This document shows, one piece after another, positions 22,251 through 34,045 of a DNA stretch of 64,000 nucleotides. How positions within the stretch are numbered: position 1 is the first letter of the stretch; each line of letters opens with the position of its first letter. The stretch is from assembly GCA_033032175.1 (NCBI GenBank), contig CM065332.1:1535501-1599500 (forward strand). Reading direction: 5' to 3'. The stretch is from Saturnia japonica. Its lineage: Eukaryota; Arthropoda; Insecta; Lepidoptera; Saturniidae. The position numbers and the translations under genes are program-made. A model generated the notes under the pieces. The model was not told the origin of the DNA, did not search any database, and saw only the letters and a program-made list of their open reading frames with translations.

Positions 22251-23249
22251 ATAAAATAAAATAATACGTCATGACTTAATATGAATGAACATATTTATTT
22301 ATTTTGTTAACCTAGAAACATAAGGCCATAGGTCTTAGGATATATAATAATAACTTTATTTTAACCCTAATAAGATACAAAAATATGAGGCTATTTTTGT
22401 TCTTAACTAATGAAACCTAGCGCCTGAACTAGGCCGAGCCTGTTCTCAAACACTAGACTCTCCCCGTGAGATATTATTAAAACTTTATATCCAAAGCTAT
22501 CTTCGAGAAAAAGGGCCTTGATACACGCACAGACAGACAGACTGAAAACAAAATGATTCGTTTTGTAATTTAAAATTGCGGAACCCTAAAAATCAAGGAA
22601 ATTCTATATTGTTATAGAAAGGCATAAAATAATTCTTACAGAATTTTCTATGAAAACAACATAATAAACAATCGTACAGAGATATGAAAGTTCTATTTTC
22701 AATAGAAAAGAAAAATCCCATGTGACACAGTTTTCACGTATTTCCCATTTTATCTAGCGACCTCGATAAAACTTAGTTCCGCTACCGAGCTGAAGTTTTT
22801 ACGATACCTCTCTAAGAAAACAGGGGCGGAATGAAAATTAACAGCTGGGGGTCTGGTGCTCTATGCATATTCACGTGTCAATATCATAGACAAACAATTG
22901 ACAGAGTACATTATGAAATTTCTGGAAACAATATCTTCATTTCTATTGATAATATATGTATGATTAATAGAGAACATTATTTTACTGTAAACAATAATAA
23001 TAAATTATCTAAAATGGAGTTAAGAAAATGTAATTAAAATATACAAAAATCGATTAACATTTACAGCACTGAGAAAGTTTTGTATGATAGCAAAAAGTTA
23101 CTACTATTGATATAGTCTCCGTACTGTTGATTTAGCACCCGTACTATTAGCCCAGCGTTTCTACTATTTACTACATACTATTGACTTAACGCTAGTAGAA
23201 GTCATCCGATGCGACGGGACTTTATATTGCTAAAGATATTTCCTTATAT
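22251..23249. other. No gene; AT-rich
   Basis: 22340-22570 may be a decayed element ('gacagacagactg' near its end). A 68-codon plus frame at 22831 is unassigned. 23100-23190 repeats 'tactattga/tttactac' loosely. Confidence 0.4.
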
Positions 23250-23364
23250 CCGTGAATAGAACTGTTCAATCTTATTCCCTCCTCTCCTTTCCACAACAGA
23301 ACCACACGCATAGAGCTTCGGAGTCATAGATTAACGGTAAACTCCATTTCGGGACGAACTATAA
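23250..23364 (+). mobile_element. LINE tail fragment, left half (host of the RTE insertion)
   Basis: Plus-strand sequence 'ttattccctcctctcctttcc' (first 20 bases) and 'ttcggagtcatag' through 'cgggacgaact' matches the reverse complement of 52110-52200. That copy continues straight into the region found here only after the RTE, at 26506. The encoded peptide includes ELRSHRLTVNSISGRT. Confidence 0.6.
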
Positions 23365-26300
23365 TCATCATCATCATCATTTCAGCCACAGGACGTCCAC
23401 TGTTGAACATAGACCTCCCCCATAGATCTCCAGAGCGACCGATCTTGTGCGGCCTGCACCCAACGGCTCCCAGCGACCTTTATTATGTCGTCTTTCCATC
23501 TAGTGGGGGGCCGTCCTACGCTGCGCTTTCCGGTGCGTGGTCTCCACTCGAGAACCTTTCTGCCCCAACGGCCGTCAGTTCTCCGAACTATGTGCCCCGC
23601 CCACTGCCACTTCAACTTGCTAATCCTTTTGGCTATGTCGGTACCTTAGTTTGTCTACGGATCTCTTCATTTCTGATTCGATCTCGTAGAGAAACACCAA
23701 GCATAGTCCTCTCTATAGCTCGCTAAGCGACCTTGAGCTTTCTTATAAGGCCCACAGTGAGCGACCACGTCTCTGTGCCGTATGTCATCACTGGCAACAC
23801 AAACTGGTCAAAGACTTTCGTCTTTAGGCACTGAGGTATTTTGGACGAGAAGACGTCGTGCAGTTTCCCGAACGCTGCCCAGCCGCGTTGGATTCGTCGA
23901 CTGACCTCTTTTTCAAAGTTGGACCTACCTAACTGGACTGTTTGTCCCAGGTAGACATATTCTTCAACAACATCTAGACAAGAGTTCCCAACTGATACTG
24001 GGGTGGGCACCACATGGATTTTCGTCTTGTCCATGTTCATTTTAAGGCCCACCTGTTGAGAAATTTTATCGAGGCCATCGAGCATTGTGCCAAGATCTTC
24101 CAGCGATTCTGCCATGACTACGATGTCGTCAGCAAATCGAAGGTGAGTGATGTACTCGCCATTGACATTGATGCTGAGTCCTTGTCATTCCAGGAGCTTG
24201 AAGGCGTCCTCTAGAGCGGCGGTAAACAGTTTCGGAGATATTACGTCTCCCTGTCTAACGCCTCTTCTCAAAGGAATTGCCTTCGTGCACTGCTTGTGTA
24301 CTCGGACCGACATGGTGGCGTTGTTGTACAAGCACTTCAACACTTCGATATATCGATAGTCAATACGGCACCGCTGGAGAGACTGCAACACTGCTCAGGT
24401 TTCGACCGAATCAAAGGCTTTTTCGTAGTCCACGAACGCTAAGCATAAAGGCAGATTATACTCCTCAGTTTTCTGTATAATCTGCCGCAGCGTATAGATG
24501 TGGTCTACGGTGCTAAAGCCTTTTCGGAAACCGGCTTGTTCGGGAGGCTGGAAGTCATCGAACTTGTGCTCGAGACGATTCGTGATGAACCTCGAAAACA
24601 GCTTATAAACATGGCTCAGCAACGAGATGGGCCGATAGTTCTTCAATAAGGTTTTATCACCTTTCTTGGAGAACAGGACCACCACGCTGCCGCCCCACGT
24701 TTCCGGCGTTTTACCCTCGAGTATAGCGGAATTAAAGAGCTTCTGCAGGACCTTAAGTACCGGTGTTCCACCCGCTTTAAGAAGCTCTGATGTAATTCCG
24801 TCATCACCCGGCGCCTTGTTGTTCTTAAGCTGCTTAAGGGCCATCCTAATCGCGTATAGGGTGATGTCGGGGATATCTTCGGTTTAGTGTCGGGTCAGCC
24901 CGGCTCTCGGATCTTTAGCCGGGCTGGTAACAGGCTTAGTAGACGAGGTATATAACTGCCCATAGAACCTTTCGAACCTCTCTTAATACCTCTGGCTTGG
25001 TGGATGCTACGCTGCCATCATCCATTTTCAGCTTCGTCAACTGGCTCTGCCCAATAGATGCATTCCTTGCGAACACTTTGGAGCCTTTATTCCGTTCTAT
25101 CGTCTCTTTAATACTTTTGGTATTGTAAGACCGGACATTGTGTCGCAAGGATTTATGAATAGATCTATTGAGCTGCCTATAGGACTTAGCATCATCGGAA
25201 GACTGCAGCGCCATACCACGCCGATCCGCCATGAGTTTTCGGGTTTGATCTGATATCTTTTGAGTCCTGTTGCTACGGTGAGTTTTAAAGAACTTGGACC
25301 CAACCGCATGGACAGTTTCTACGCAACTATCTAGGCAATCGAATTGGTTTTTCAATTCGAGTTGAAAGCTCTCGGGGTTTTGGAGTTGAGCATTAGAGGG
25401 TCGGAGCGTAGACTTCATCAGGCGAGACCTTTCTATTTTTAGATTGATATTCAATGTGCCTCTAACCATTCGGTGATCACTGCCGGTTTTCACTCTGTGG
25501 ATCACAGTGACATCATTGAATATTTGTCTCTTCGTGGTCATGATGAAGTCTATCTCATTTTTCGTGGAACCATCGGGGCTCATCCAGGTCCATTTCCTAT
25601 GAGGTGGCTTCTGGAAGAAAGAGTTCATCATAAAGAGTCCCTCTTTCTCCATAAAATCGGCCAACCTCTGGCCCCCTAGGGTTCCGTTGCCCATAACCAA
25701 ATTGCCCCACTCCCAACTCTTCATCATCTCTTTTGCCCAGTTTTGCGTTAAAGTCTCCCATTACAACAGTGAAGTGGGTTTTCGAGGTATGTATGGCCCT
25801 ACTAATGTCCTCATACAAAACCTCCACTTCATCATCAGGGTGTACCGAGGTCGATGCGTAAACCTGTATGACCTTCAACGAATATCTTTTGGATATTCTG
25901 AGTATCAGGTACGCTACCCTGCTCGACACACTGTCGATGGTCACGATGTTGTTAATGAGAGACTTCCGGACGATAAACCCGACACCACCTAGGGACTGTT
26001 GGTCGCCCTCCCTGTAATAGAACAAGTTACCGGATTTCATGATTATCGTGTCCTCACCCTCTCTTCGGACTTCTGATAATCCTATAAGATCCCAGTGTAA
26101 TTTGTCTATTTCCTCTTCCAGCTCGACAATTTTCTCGTCAGTCCTCAAAGTGCGATTATTATGTGTTGCCAGGGCCAGTAGTCGTGGGGGTCGGTAGCTG
26201 GAACTCTTCCGGGGATTCTTAGCACCCCCTGCTCCGCCGTTACCATAGCCGCTACCGAAACTAGGAATAGCGGGGCCGCCGGAGACTGGGGGCCTGGTCG

Positions 26301-26505
26301 TTTTTGTCGTTTTCATAGGGGGGATTTGCCCATACTCGCCTCGCTGGGCATGCGGGTTGGCGAGCGCAGATATTGCTTTTTGTTGTTTAAGTGGGGGATG
26401 CTGCTGCCCATCCCCTAGCTTTTTTTTTCCCTTAGTCGCCTCTTACGACATCCACGGGTAGAGATGGAGGGGTCAATTCTAAGCCGGAACCACCACCAAA
26501 GGTCT
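23365..26505 (-). mobile_element. RTE-type LINE, near full length, flanked by CTATAA duplication
   Basis: A ~3.1 kb minus-strand element. Its 5' end (near 26505) starts 'agacctttggtggtggttcc', followed by the 'gtggatgtcgtaagaggcg' leader common to Lepidoptera RTEs; its 3' end (23365) is an ATGATG repeat tail. The hexamer CTATAA occurs at 23359-23364 and 26506-26511 and is the likely target-site duplication. Outside it, pieces of another LINE continue on both sides, confirming the borders. The coding part is decayed and listed separately. Confidence 0.85.
23382..26316 (-). pseudogene. RTE endonuclease/reverse transcriptase pseudogene
   Basis: Single RTE polyprotein, read on the minus strand. 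It has a Gly/Pro-rich leader and an apurinic-type endonuclease (THNNRTLRTDEK, LIGLSEVRREG, GGVGFIVRK, VMGDFNAKLG, SDHRMVRG). The reverse transcriptase follows: KNNKAPGDDGITSELLKAG, NYRPISLLSHVYKLF, FVDYEKAFDSV, GVRQGDVISPKLF and the catalytic LRFADDIVVMAE (FADD box). The C-terminal part has VYLGQ, TYGTETWSL, AGHIVRR, GRPPTRWKDD and AGSRWVQAAQDR. Lesions: a frameshift near 25680 inside the endonuclease; a frameshift near 24960 and a stop near 24885 before the RT; in-frame TGA at 24392-24394 and at about 24182; a stop near 23722; and a frameshift near 23650. It is dead, but every domain is recognisable. Confidence 0.93.
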
Positions 26506-26730
26506 CTATAACTTTCCTTTGTCGTACCGTGAAGTTTTGAAACCATCTCCCGGCTAATGTGTTCCATCCTTCTTACGACATCGGGTCCTGAGTAACGTGA
26601 AGGGATATTTATGCAGGCCGGCATGACAGCAGCGACCATCGATCGATTAACATCACGCGGTGGTTGCTGTTGTCGTTGGATCGTACTGTGCTTACCACCA
26701 GGGACTGTACCGTCAATGTGCAGGCCTAAT
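26506..26730 (+). mobile_element. LINE tail fragment, right half
   Basis: Continues the LINE interrupted by the RTE: plus-strand 'ctttgtcgtaccgtgaag' encodes an LCRTVK-type start, followed by LPANVFHPSYDIGS-like residues and 'ggccggcatgacagcagc'. The same peptide pattern occurs at 40850-40980 and on the minus strand at 51930-52210. An apparent minus-strand reading frame here is a shadow of this tail. Confidence 0.6.
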
Positions 26731-26748
26731 ATAGATATTTATCTATAT

Positions 26749-27254
26749 TCTATACAATTAATAGAATTTAAGTGTCTGTTTGTAATGTCAAAATAACAGT
26801 TTTTTTACTAAATGCATATGAAAGTATATACGATAACTATAACAGAAAACCCATTTTTAAAATTTTTGTCTGTCTGTCTGTCTGTTCTGGGTAATCTCCG
26901 AAACGGTTAGACCGATTTTGACGGGACTTCCACTGGTAGATAGCTGATCTTAATGGGAGTAACTTCGGCTATTTATATTTTGAAAAAGTAATTAGGGTTC
27001 CGCACAAGTTAAAAAAACTGGTAATGGTGAATCAATTCAGGTGCTTAAAAGGTTTACGCTGAGTAAACCATAAGAGATATAGCAAATTAATGTACACATT
27101 AAAAAGACATTCAAAAAAGTCCGCGAAAGTACATATCTACCTTCTAAGGAATACCCATAATAAGCATGTTTGTCTTTAGAATAGCCAGGAGCGGGAGAGG
27201 AATATTCGCGCGGGCATTCTGTATCCACGTGAGCAAAGCCGCGGGCACAGGTAG
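26749..27254 (+). mobile_element. Helitron-like family X
   Basis: Plus-strand copy starting TCTATACAATTAATAGAATT, with the (GTCT)n tract and 'atctccgaaacggttagac', ending 'gccgcgggcacaggtag'. The CTAG end is mutated to GTAG. Inserted just after a LINE tail. Confidence 0.6.
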
Positions 27255-27474
27255 TAATATATAAATGAATACGTTGATTAGTCGAAAATGCATACTTTTA
27301 ATGTGACCATTTTAATGTTTACAGTTGTATGGTTGCATGGTTTACAATACATAAATTAGGCAATCCAGATGTTAATTTTGAATAATTGTAAGATTTGATG
27401 CAAGTTGTCTACTCAACCTATTCGGGCCTTGTACGGAAATTTCTTTAAATATTTCTCTATACTTGGCAAAGTCC

Positions 27475-27600
27475 GATTGGTGGAATACTTACATCCTATA
27501 GAAATTTCAGCCAAATGTCTTTGGTTTGTGTTCCTGTGATGACTAGGATCTCCAGAGCTCCTTAGGGAAGGGGAGGAGGTTCAAAGAGAGGTAGGGCATG
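27475..27600 (-). repeat. Repeat family C fragment
   Basis: 'gtgttcctgtgatgactagg' and 'ctccagagctccttaggg' match the middle of the C unit in reverse. Confidence 0.5.
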
Positions 27601-27795
27601 AGAAATTAGGGCGTGTAAAAACACGGAGAAGGCTTTTTCATGAACAACGTTGTATGGTTATATTCACTGGCGTGCAAACAAGTCATTCTGGATTATTTAG
27701 TTAATTCAAAGGTTAAGCTAATGTAAGGCAAAGCTATTTATATGTTAATTTTATTTATTTACTGTGTTTTGGATGTAAATATAAATGCTTTTAAA

Positions 27796-28000
27796 AGAAG
27801 TCTAAGTAATAGTTCAGTAGGCAGTCGACGTTGATTCAAACCCTGCAGTGAGCCTGAGCTTTCGGTGAAGAAAACTATAGCATGCATGCAAATACTATAG
27901 CATGATGGTAGGGCTTTTCCTAAATCACGCCTGGCTAGCTATCAGGGTGAAATTTGTGACCAAGTACCTATAGGCGACGTCAGTTTTGGGCCATTTCTTC
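27796..28000 (+). mobile_element. SINE family B
   Basis: Plus-strand copy: B box-like 'gttgattcaaaccctgc', 'atgatggtagggcttttcc' and 'aagtacctataggcg'. Confidence 0.6.
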
Positions 28001-28369
28001 TAGACTTAGCGTAAGCCATATCGTCACATTCATTTAATTAACATTACGCGATATTTTTGTCAATTGTTAAACCTTTGAAGTATAATAACTTAAAATGTTC
28101 ATATTCAGTTTGTATTGACGCATGCCGCGACTGGCAATGAATTATTGATCTCTCAGTGTTCGCTATTATTTTTGGAATGGACTGTAGCTATGTTTAGGTA
28201 CATATGACCCACGCGTACTTACCCTTTCGCCGCGGTAGCTTTCTTCCTCCCAGAAAGCAGAAACACGTATGTATGTATAGTTAGATCGAATTTTACGAAT
28301 AGGGAATTTGTTAGATAGCGACTTGCTTGTACAGAAACATCCCAAGCCGAGGTTCGGCCACTTTGGCAC

Positions 28370-28505
28370 TTTTGAGCCTTTTTCCACGTTTTCGCGGCTG
28401 AGTGCCTTCCGTGCTCGACCCCAAGCCCGGAAAAGCTGTCAAAGCCTCTAATGCCTCCAGTGCCCTTAAGGCCAATAGTACAGTCAGTTCGAAAAAAAAA
28501 AGTGT
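28370..28505 (+). repeat. Repeat family M, longer copy
   Basis: 'cgcggctgagtgccttcc', 'ccggaaaagctgtcaaagc', 'gcccttaaggccaatagt' and 'cagtcagttcgaaaaaaaaa'. The upstream 'gctgagtgccttc' part is shared with 59990-60040. Confidence 0.5.
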
Positions 28506-29284
28506 CCTCTCGGGACGCTCGACAAAAGTGATAATATAAACTAATCTAAGTGGTAGGTACTATTTAATATTGAAATTGTTTAACATGAAAAGCTTAGGTT
28601 ATTACTTAAACTTTATATATATTAAAATGATAATGTGAGAAAAGGTTATTTATTAATAAAATGTTTTATTGATTATAAAATCAATTTCATTCTTAGTTAC
28701 AATTCTTGAATATGTACATTAGAACACTGAGTATAGAAGGGAAGCCAGACAGAGTGGCGGCGTAACGCGTTACGTTACGAAGCGGTTTACTCTCCCATAA
28801 GAAGTTATCACTTCAAAAAACCGCCGTCGCCACCTTTGAAATTCCACTTGACGAAGACGCAGGCACAGCTAATACCAAAAATAATAATTTAATATTAATT
28901 TGTATATGAAGTCTATATCTTAATGCGTACGTAACACACGCCTTAGAAACGACCCCCCACACTTCAATACGTTCCTATTCGATGTTTTTATGATTTCTGA
29001 ACGAGGATACTACTTTATAGAGTTTACGACTTGTTATTCCTTTGTCAGTCTCGTTTGTTTATTCAAGTCGACTAACTGAATGGACGAAATAGAATTTACA
29101 TATTATAACAACAGTATTACTGTATGTTATGTTTGTTTGTATATTGTGTGGATAGTGAAGCTTTTATCGTTGAAAGCGGCGATGGAAGTGAAAAATCGAC
29201 ATGGACTTGACTTATAATGCGTCCTAACCTATCAGGTCAATACTATGTTGAATGTATGTTATGTCAGACAGATATATTTTTTAA

Positions 29285-29625
29285 TATCATTTCTTCTCCT
29301 TCTTTCTAACTCGGTAAGTAGTCCTCCTTATTGAACACAATTACTGCTATTATCGAGTGAATATAGAGCGCAAAGTTTTATAACAATTTCAGTTTTCTGA
29401 TAAGATGGTGGCTCTCATGTTAGAAATTTTTAGGGAGTTTTTGTGGTATCTCAGAATTCATGGTCCATGTTATTATATCCAATTCATTTTACTTGTATGC
29501 AATACCAGGCTTTATTATGCAAAATACCACCTGCATTTCATAATATAGATTCAAACAACACAAATGTATAAATAAAATACAAAAATTACCTACTACGTGA
29601 TGAAATACGAGTAATTTTTAGGGTT
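29285..29625 (+). repeat. Repeat family E
   Basis: 'cttctccttctttctaactc', 'aattactgctattatcgag' and 'aagatggtggctctcatg' match the 7667 copy over most of its length. Confidence 0.55.
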
Positions 29626-29664
29626 GCAAATTTTTAGAAAAATCTATAATCTTTTTTTATTGTT

Positions 29665-29990
29665 ACTTGTTTAGCGTTATGGCCACAGTCTCACTTGATC
29701 TTAAGTGACGATTAAGCTCAAGATGGTAACACGTTAAGCCTAATGGAAGACTGGTTCTAAAGTGCAGCTGCGGGAACATACCTATTGGTGCTTGCCAACA
29801 GATTGTCAACTAGCCAAGTGGGTATTAGAAAATACCCTACCACTATACTATGGTTCTATCCGGATATTTTTCTTCACGGAAAGCTCTGGCTCTTTGTAAG
29901 AGTCGAACCAACAACGATCGACGTTGTGTCCGAACATTTTACTATTGAGCCACGATTGCATAATGCAGTTCGTATGCTAAATATTTTACA
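29665..29990 (-). mobile_element. tRNA-derived SINE, family B
   Basis: 'agcgttatggccacagtc', 'cctaatggaagactggttc', 'aaataccctaccactata' and the head complement 'agagtcgaaccaacaacg' align with 11605-11930. An 70-codon plus-strand open frame here is a shadow of the SINE. Confidence 0.65.
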
Positions 29991-30024
29991 TAATTAGGTC
30001 TGTAAATCAAATTAAAAAAAAATA

Positions 30025-30366
30025 TATGTAATTCAAGTAAGGCCTTAAGAAGGCACTTATGAATGTCAAAACACTACTGGATGCCGGTTCGGAAAATATC
30101 CCAGACATCGAGAAGAACCGGCAAGAAACTCGATCGGGCTTACATTATTTTTTTCACCTCAACAACAATATTAACATAATAAAATAATTTAAAAAATTAT
30201 ACGTAAATGAAAACACAAGTCACTTCCAGACATCACTATCATTGAAATAATAATCCATCCTATAATAATCTTTTGACAGTGCAATCTGCTTGAAATGGTC
30301 CTTGAACGTATTGTCCGGCAAATCAGTAGGTAATGTGATTTGGGATCTTAATATTAGAACCTAGCG
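30025..30366 (-). mobile_element. LINE 3' end (family I)
   Basis: Reverse copy with 'actactggatgccggttc', 'gagaagaaccggcaagaa', 'cacttccagacatcac' and 'ccttgaacgtattgtccggc', i.e. the KTFKDN coding tail and 3'UTR of family I. It ends 3-4 bp before the TC start of the Helitron-like element at 30370. Confidence 0.7.
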
Positions 30367-30369
30367 CTA

Positions 30370-30875
30370 TCTATATACAATTAATAAAATTGATATGCCT
30401 GTTTGTAATGTCAAATAATAGCTTTTTTACTAAATGCTTATACAAGTACATATATACATTACTTATAACAAAAAAAAAACATTTTTTTGTTCCGGGTAAT
30501 CTCCGAAACGGTTAGACTGATTTTTACGGGACTTTAACTGGTAGATAGCTGATGTTATAAGGAGTAACTTAGGCTACTTTTATTTTAGAAAAACAAACAG
30601 GGTTCTACGCAAATAAGAAAAAAACCGGTCACAGTGAATCAATCGAGTGCTTAAATGGCTTACACTGAGTAACCAATAAGAGTTATATTAAATTAATGTA
30701 CCATATAATTTTAGATATTAAAAAAACCTACAAAAAGTCAGCGAGAGCATATGTCTATCTTCTAAGCGTCACCCACAATAACTATATAACCGGGAGCGGC
30801 AGTAGCACGATACACGCGTATGCCCAATCGACGGCAGTTTGTAGTCCACGCAAACGAAGTCGCGGGCACAGCTAG
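30370..30875 (+). mobile_element. Helitron-like family X, complete reference copy
   Basis: 506 bp, TCTATATACAATTAATAAAA start and GTCGCGGGCACAGCTAG end, preceded by A and followed by T. It contains 'atctccgaaacggttag' and 'tgctta aatggcttacac'-type internal sequence shared by all copies. No open reading frame. Confidence 0.7.
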
Positions 30876-31968
30876 TCATTTAATAAACTTTTATTGGTCT
30901 ATAAGTCTACAATGTCTATAGAAGTAATTGTTAGCATCTCATAGAATTTACATCCAACTATTGTATGTTGTGATGTAAGACGAAATACATACTTAAATTA
31001 GATTTAGCATAGTATGATATCGCGGTCCAAGGTTTTAGAGAATCCATACAATGCTAATACTTTGATATTTTTATTACAATAGTATATACGACCGTCTTTT
31101 GGATTCCGTACTTAGAAATAAAATATCAAACTCATATAGGGTCATATTATTGTACATATATACATTGTCAGTGTTTCTTCTTCTTTGGCCTCGCTTTTTC
31201 TCGATCTTGGAAACGTTCTCCCCCGTTCCATCATGTCGTAAACGTTAAAGATAATATTAGCTATTAACCACAAGCAGTACCAAATAATGCTTTCGTAAAA
31301 GATTCAATTCATCGTTCATTTATTTCTTCAAATAATGGCATATAACTCAACTACAACGCGAGCGAAGCCGCGGGCTTAAGCGTTAGCATTGATATTTATA
31401 AAAAAGTATACTGTTGGATAAAAACCCTCTTCCAAAGGGAAAGCAATGGATTAATTCACGGTGCCCGCGACGTATTTGCGATTTTAAACACTAAGAAATA
31501 AACTAATTCTATATTATGTCCCTTATACAAGGTACTGCAAGAAAATTACTCAAGCGTTCGAGGTTCTTTACGGTGTTTTTCTTCACCGTTAGCCGACAGT
31601 TCTGAAAAATTCGTTGGTACATGCCCGGGGGTTGAGCCTGTGGCCTAAACCACTCGAAGAGCCTAAATTTCCACTCTCCACTATCTTGTACTAAGCTAGG
31701 TTTTAGCACTCAGAGTTACGATGTAAATCTAATTCCATCTCGCATCCTTGCCAAGAGCTCTACACTAACTATATAGGTACGTATTAAGATGCATCGGCGC
31801 ACTTCAATTTGTCGCGTTCATATTACCCAAGCCTATGACGTCAAAGAATTTACGACACGTTATGAGAGAACAGTACTCCAATTTATATATCGCATTTTCT
31901 TATTTGTATTATTAGATTATTCATAAAGTCAGTACATAAGCCCGAAGGATATTGAATTTTAATAATAA
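30876..31968. other. No gene recognised
   Basis: AT-rich; 31350-31380 has 'gcgagcgaagccgcgggc', an isolated tail of the Lepidoptera repeat type. A 66-codon minus frame at 31509 is unassigned. Confidence 0.4.
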
Positions 31969-32421
31969 TGTTACACCCGTGGGTATTAAAAATGCCGGTG
32001 TTTGACGTGAAGAAGATTTATTTTAATTCCACACAGTTACAAAATGCATGAACTCACAACACTGTTATTTATTTCACGGTGGTTTCGCTTCCTTTTATCG
32101 CTCGATGTTATCGCTTTATGATTCAAAACTGAACTGCCTCGGCGCCGCGCCTGAGTCGCTTAAATACCTACACTAAACGATCGCAGAAAAATCGTGAATC
32201 GTCGCTAACTTTCTTGACGCTTAGTTCCTATGCATACTCGATGACGTAATCGGGGCGATAAGTGCGATGAGTGTATAACTGCGATGTTTACTCAAACATG
32301 CGCCGCGGTTGTTTACGACCCGAACATTATTTCGAAGTCCTGAGAAGTATGTAGTTGCTTCGAGACATTTCGGAAACAGGATTTTTCTATCTTTTTAATC
32401 GGGTTGTAACAGCTCCTAACA
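31969..32421 (+). mobile_element. Candidate solo LTR
   Basis: 453 bp starting TGTTACACCCG and ending CTCCTAACA (TG...CA, inverted TGTTA/TAACA ends), flanked by ATAA at 31965-31968 and 32422-32425. GC-richer than its surroundings. No second LTR or gag/pol is nearby, which fits a recombined solo LTR. A short related TGTTACACCC piece lies at 9791. Orientation unknown. Confidence 0.45.
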
Positions 32422-33114
32422 ATAATTTAGTAGGAGCTAGGCTAACTACCTTAATACATAAATATACTTATAATTATAATAAGTGCGCGAGTTAAATGCA
32501 GAGTAAGGAATTCGATAGTGCTGTGACCCAACTAGAATTGTTGGTGTCGATAGTGAGGATGTCGATAAAATTCAATGTTGTTTTAAAACTGAAAACATAG
32601 ATTAATTTTTCGGTATTTCACGTCCTTGGCGATGAATAAAAACATGTTTTTTATGTGTCATAACTTAATGGACTCGGATTACTTATTATTAAAAACAATA
32701 AGTAACACAGGGTTGTAGCTGAGTATTAACGCGATCAGTATAGACAGTACAAGACATCACTCATATCTCTACAGTAAAGGCGCGTGAGGCGAGACGTGCG
32801 GACGCCGGGAAGAGAAATTCCCGCTCTTCACTTCAAGCCCCGACTGCAGTCAACTCGCGTGCTTGTTATACATTTTACTAATGTCCACCTAGCTAAATTA
32901 GACCTCAAGTTAAAATTTTGACGCCAAGCACTTTCTTGTGTGTTCCGGCAGCTAAACTTGAGTGTCAATTCTCCGCTACACTTAACGTGTCAAATATTGG
33001 GCTACATTTTAACTAAACATCAGTTGAGGTTATGGCCATAAGGCAATAAAACTAAATCCGTTCGTGAATTATATTCATAGTGCGTGAATTAGGTATATTT
33101 GTAGTCCACGAATT
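32422..33114. other. No gene; CpG-rich patch 32740-32870
   Basis: 'aaaggcgcgtgaggcgagac', 'cggacgccgggaagag' and 'ccccgactgcagtcaac' stand out against AT-rich flanks. Could be a promoter-proximal or untranslated exon segment, or an old element. No coding assigned. Confidence 0.3.
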
Positions 33115-33335
33115 ATAATATATTCGTAGCAGTCAGGCAACTCGATAGGGCTTATCAAATATTTTGTATATATTTTTTACTGTGTATTGTTTACAATTAA
33201 TATGTAAGTACATTAGAATATTTACAAAGAGGGAGTCTTTCCCAGATACCACTGCTTGACATGTTTCCTCAACTAATTGTCCGGCAAATCGGTAATGAAC
33301 TTAGGGATCTAATTATATAACCTAACACAATTACC
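33115..33335 (-). mobile_element. LINE 3' fragment (family I)
   Basis: 'gcaactcgatagggctta', 'cttgacatgtttcctcaac', 'attgtccggcaaatcgg' and 'gggatctaattatataacc' mirror the family I tail in reverse orientation, more diverged than the other copies. Confidence 0.6.
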
Positions 33336-33628
33336 ATTTTCTTTCTGCCCTTATCCCACACTAGGGCCACTCCAGCCTATTGCTTGTCATCTCTATACGC
33401 ATATTCTCTTTCACACAGTTCATCCAAGTGCTTTAAGTCTAGTCTTTAGTCTTTTCGCTTACCTAAAAAAACTTTTACTATTACACGGGGTAATTGTTTT
33501 GTGTTAATTTGTAGTATTAAAACTGTGCCGGTAATAAAAAAAAAAACAAGCTTAGTTAAGTTTTTACGAACCCACATTACATTGGCAAGGATGTATTAAA
33601 AATATAAAAACATGAAGCTAATTTAAAA

Positions 33629-34045
33629 AGGAAACAAAAAACCCGACTGCAACAAAAAACACGACAATTTTTTTTCTATATTGCTTTTTATTTCATTTCC
33701 AGACGTCGTACTTAAATATTAATATATATGGACGACCAAGCTACACAGCTACACCTTACAAAGAAAAAAAAAACTTGGAAGGTTAAACATTATCTAAATA
33801 CAAAGTTTTATCCAAATCGTTGGAGCCGTTTCCGAGAAACCAATTACATATATACAAGAATCGCTCACTTAATAGTTTTAGATATAGTCCATATGACTCC
33901 CAAAACTAAGACGAATCTAACGACACCTCGTATACTAACATCCATGAAGCCGATAAGGTTACAGAGCATGCCAAAAAATAGACATACATACATACGCTCG
34001 AAAGACATAACCCTCCTTTTTCGCAGTCGAGTAAAAACAATGAAA
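33629..34045 (+). mobile_element. Repeat family H, long copy with inverted ends
   Basis: Runs from 'aaaacccgactgcaacaaa' to 'tcgcagtcgagtaaaaac', i.e. inverted CCGACTGC termini about 390 bp apart. It includes 'tggagccgtttccgagaaac'. Likely a small non-autonomous DNA element; the 114-codon open frame has no recognisable protein. Confidence 0.55.

Larger units (their letters stand above)
27601..29284. other. No gene outside B and M repeats
   Basis: 28740-28870 contains 'gcgtaacgcgttacgttacg' and ends 'gcaggcacagctaat', possibly a diverged repeat end. Remainder AT-rich. Confidence 0.4.

Noticed and set aside
26415..26639. 74-codon minus-strand frame upstream of the RTE polyprotein, at first taken as RTE leader protein
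   Set aside because: It crosses the RTE border at 26505; its first part is the complement of the host LINE tail.
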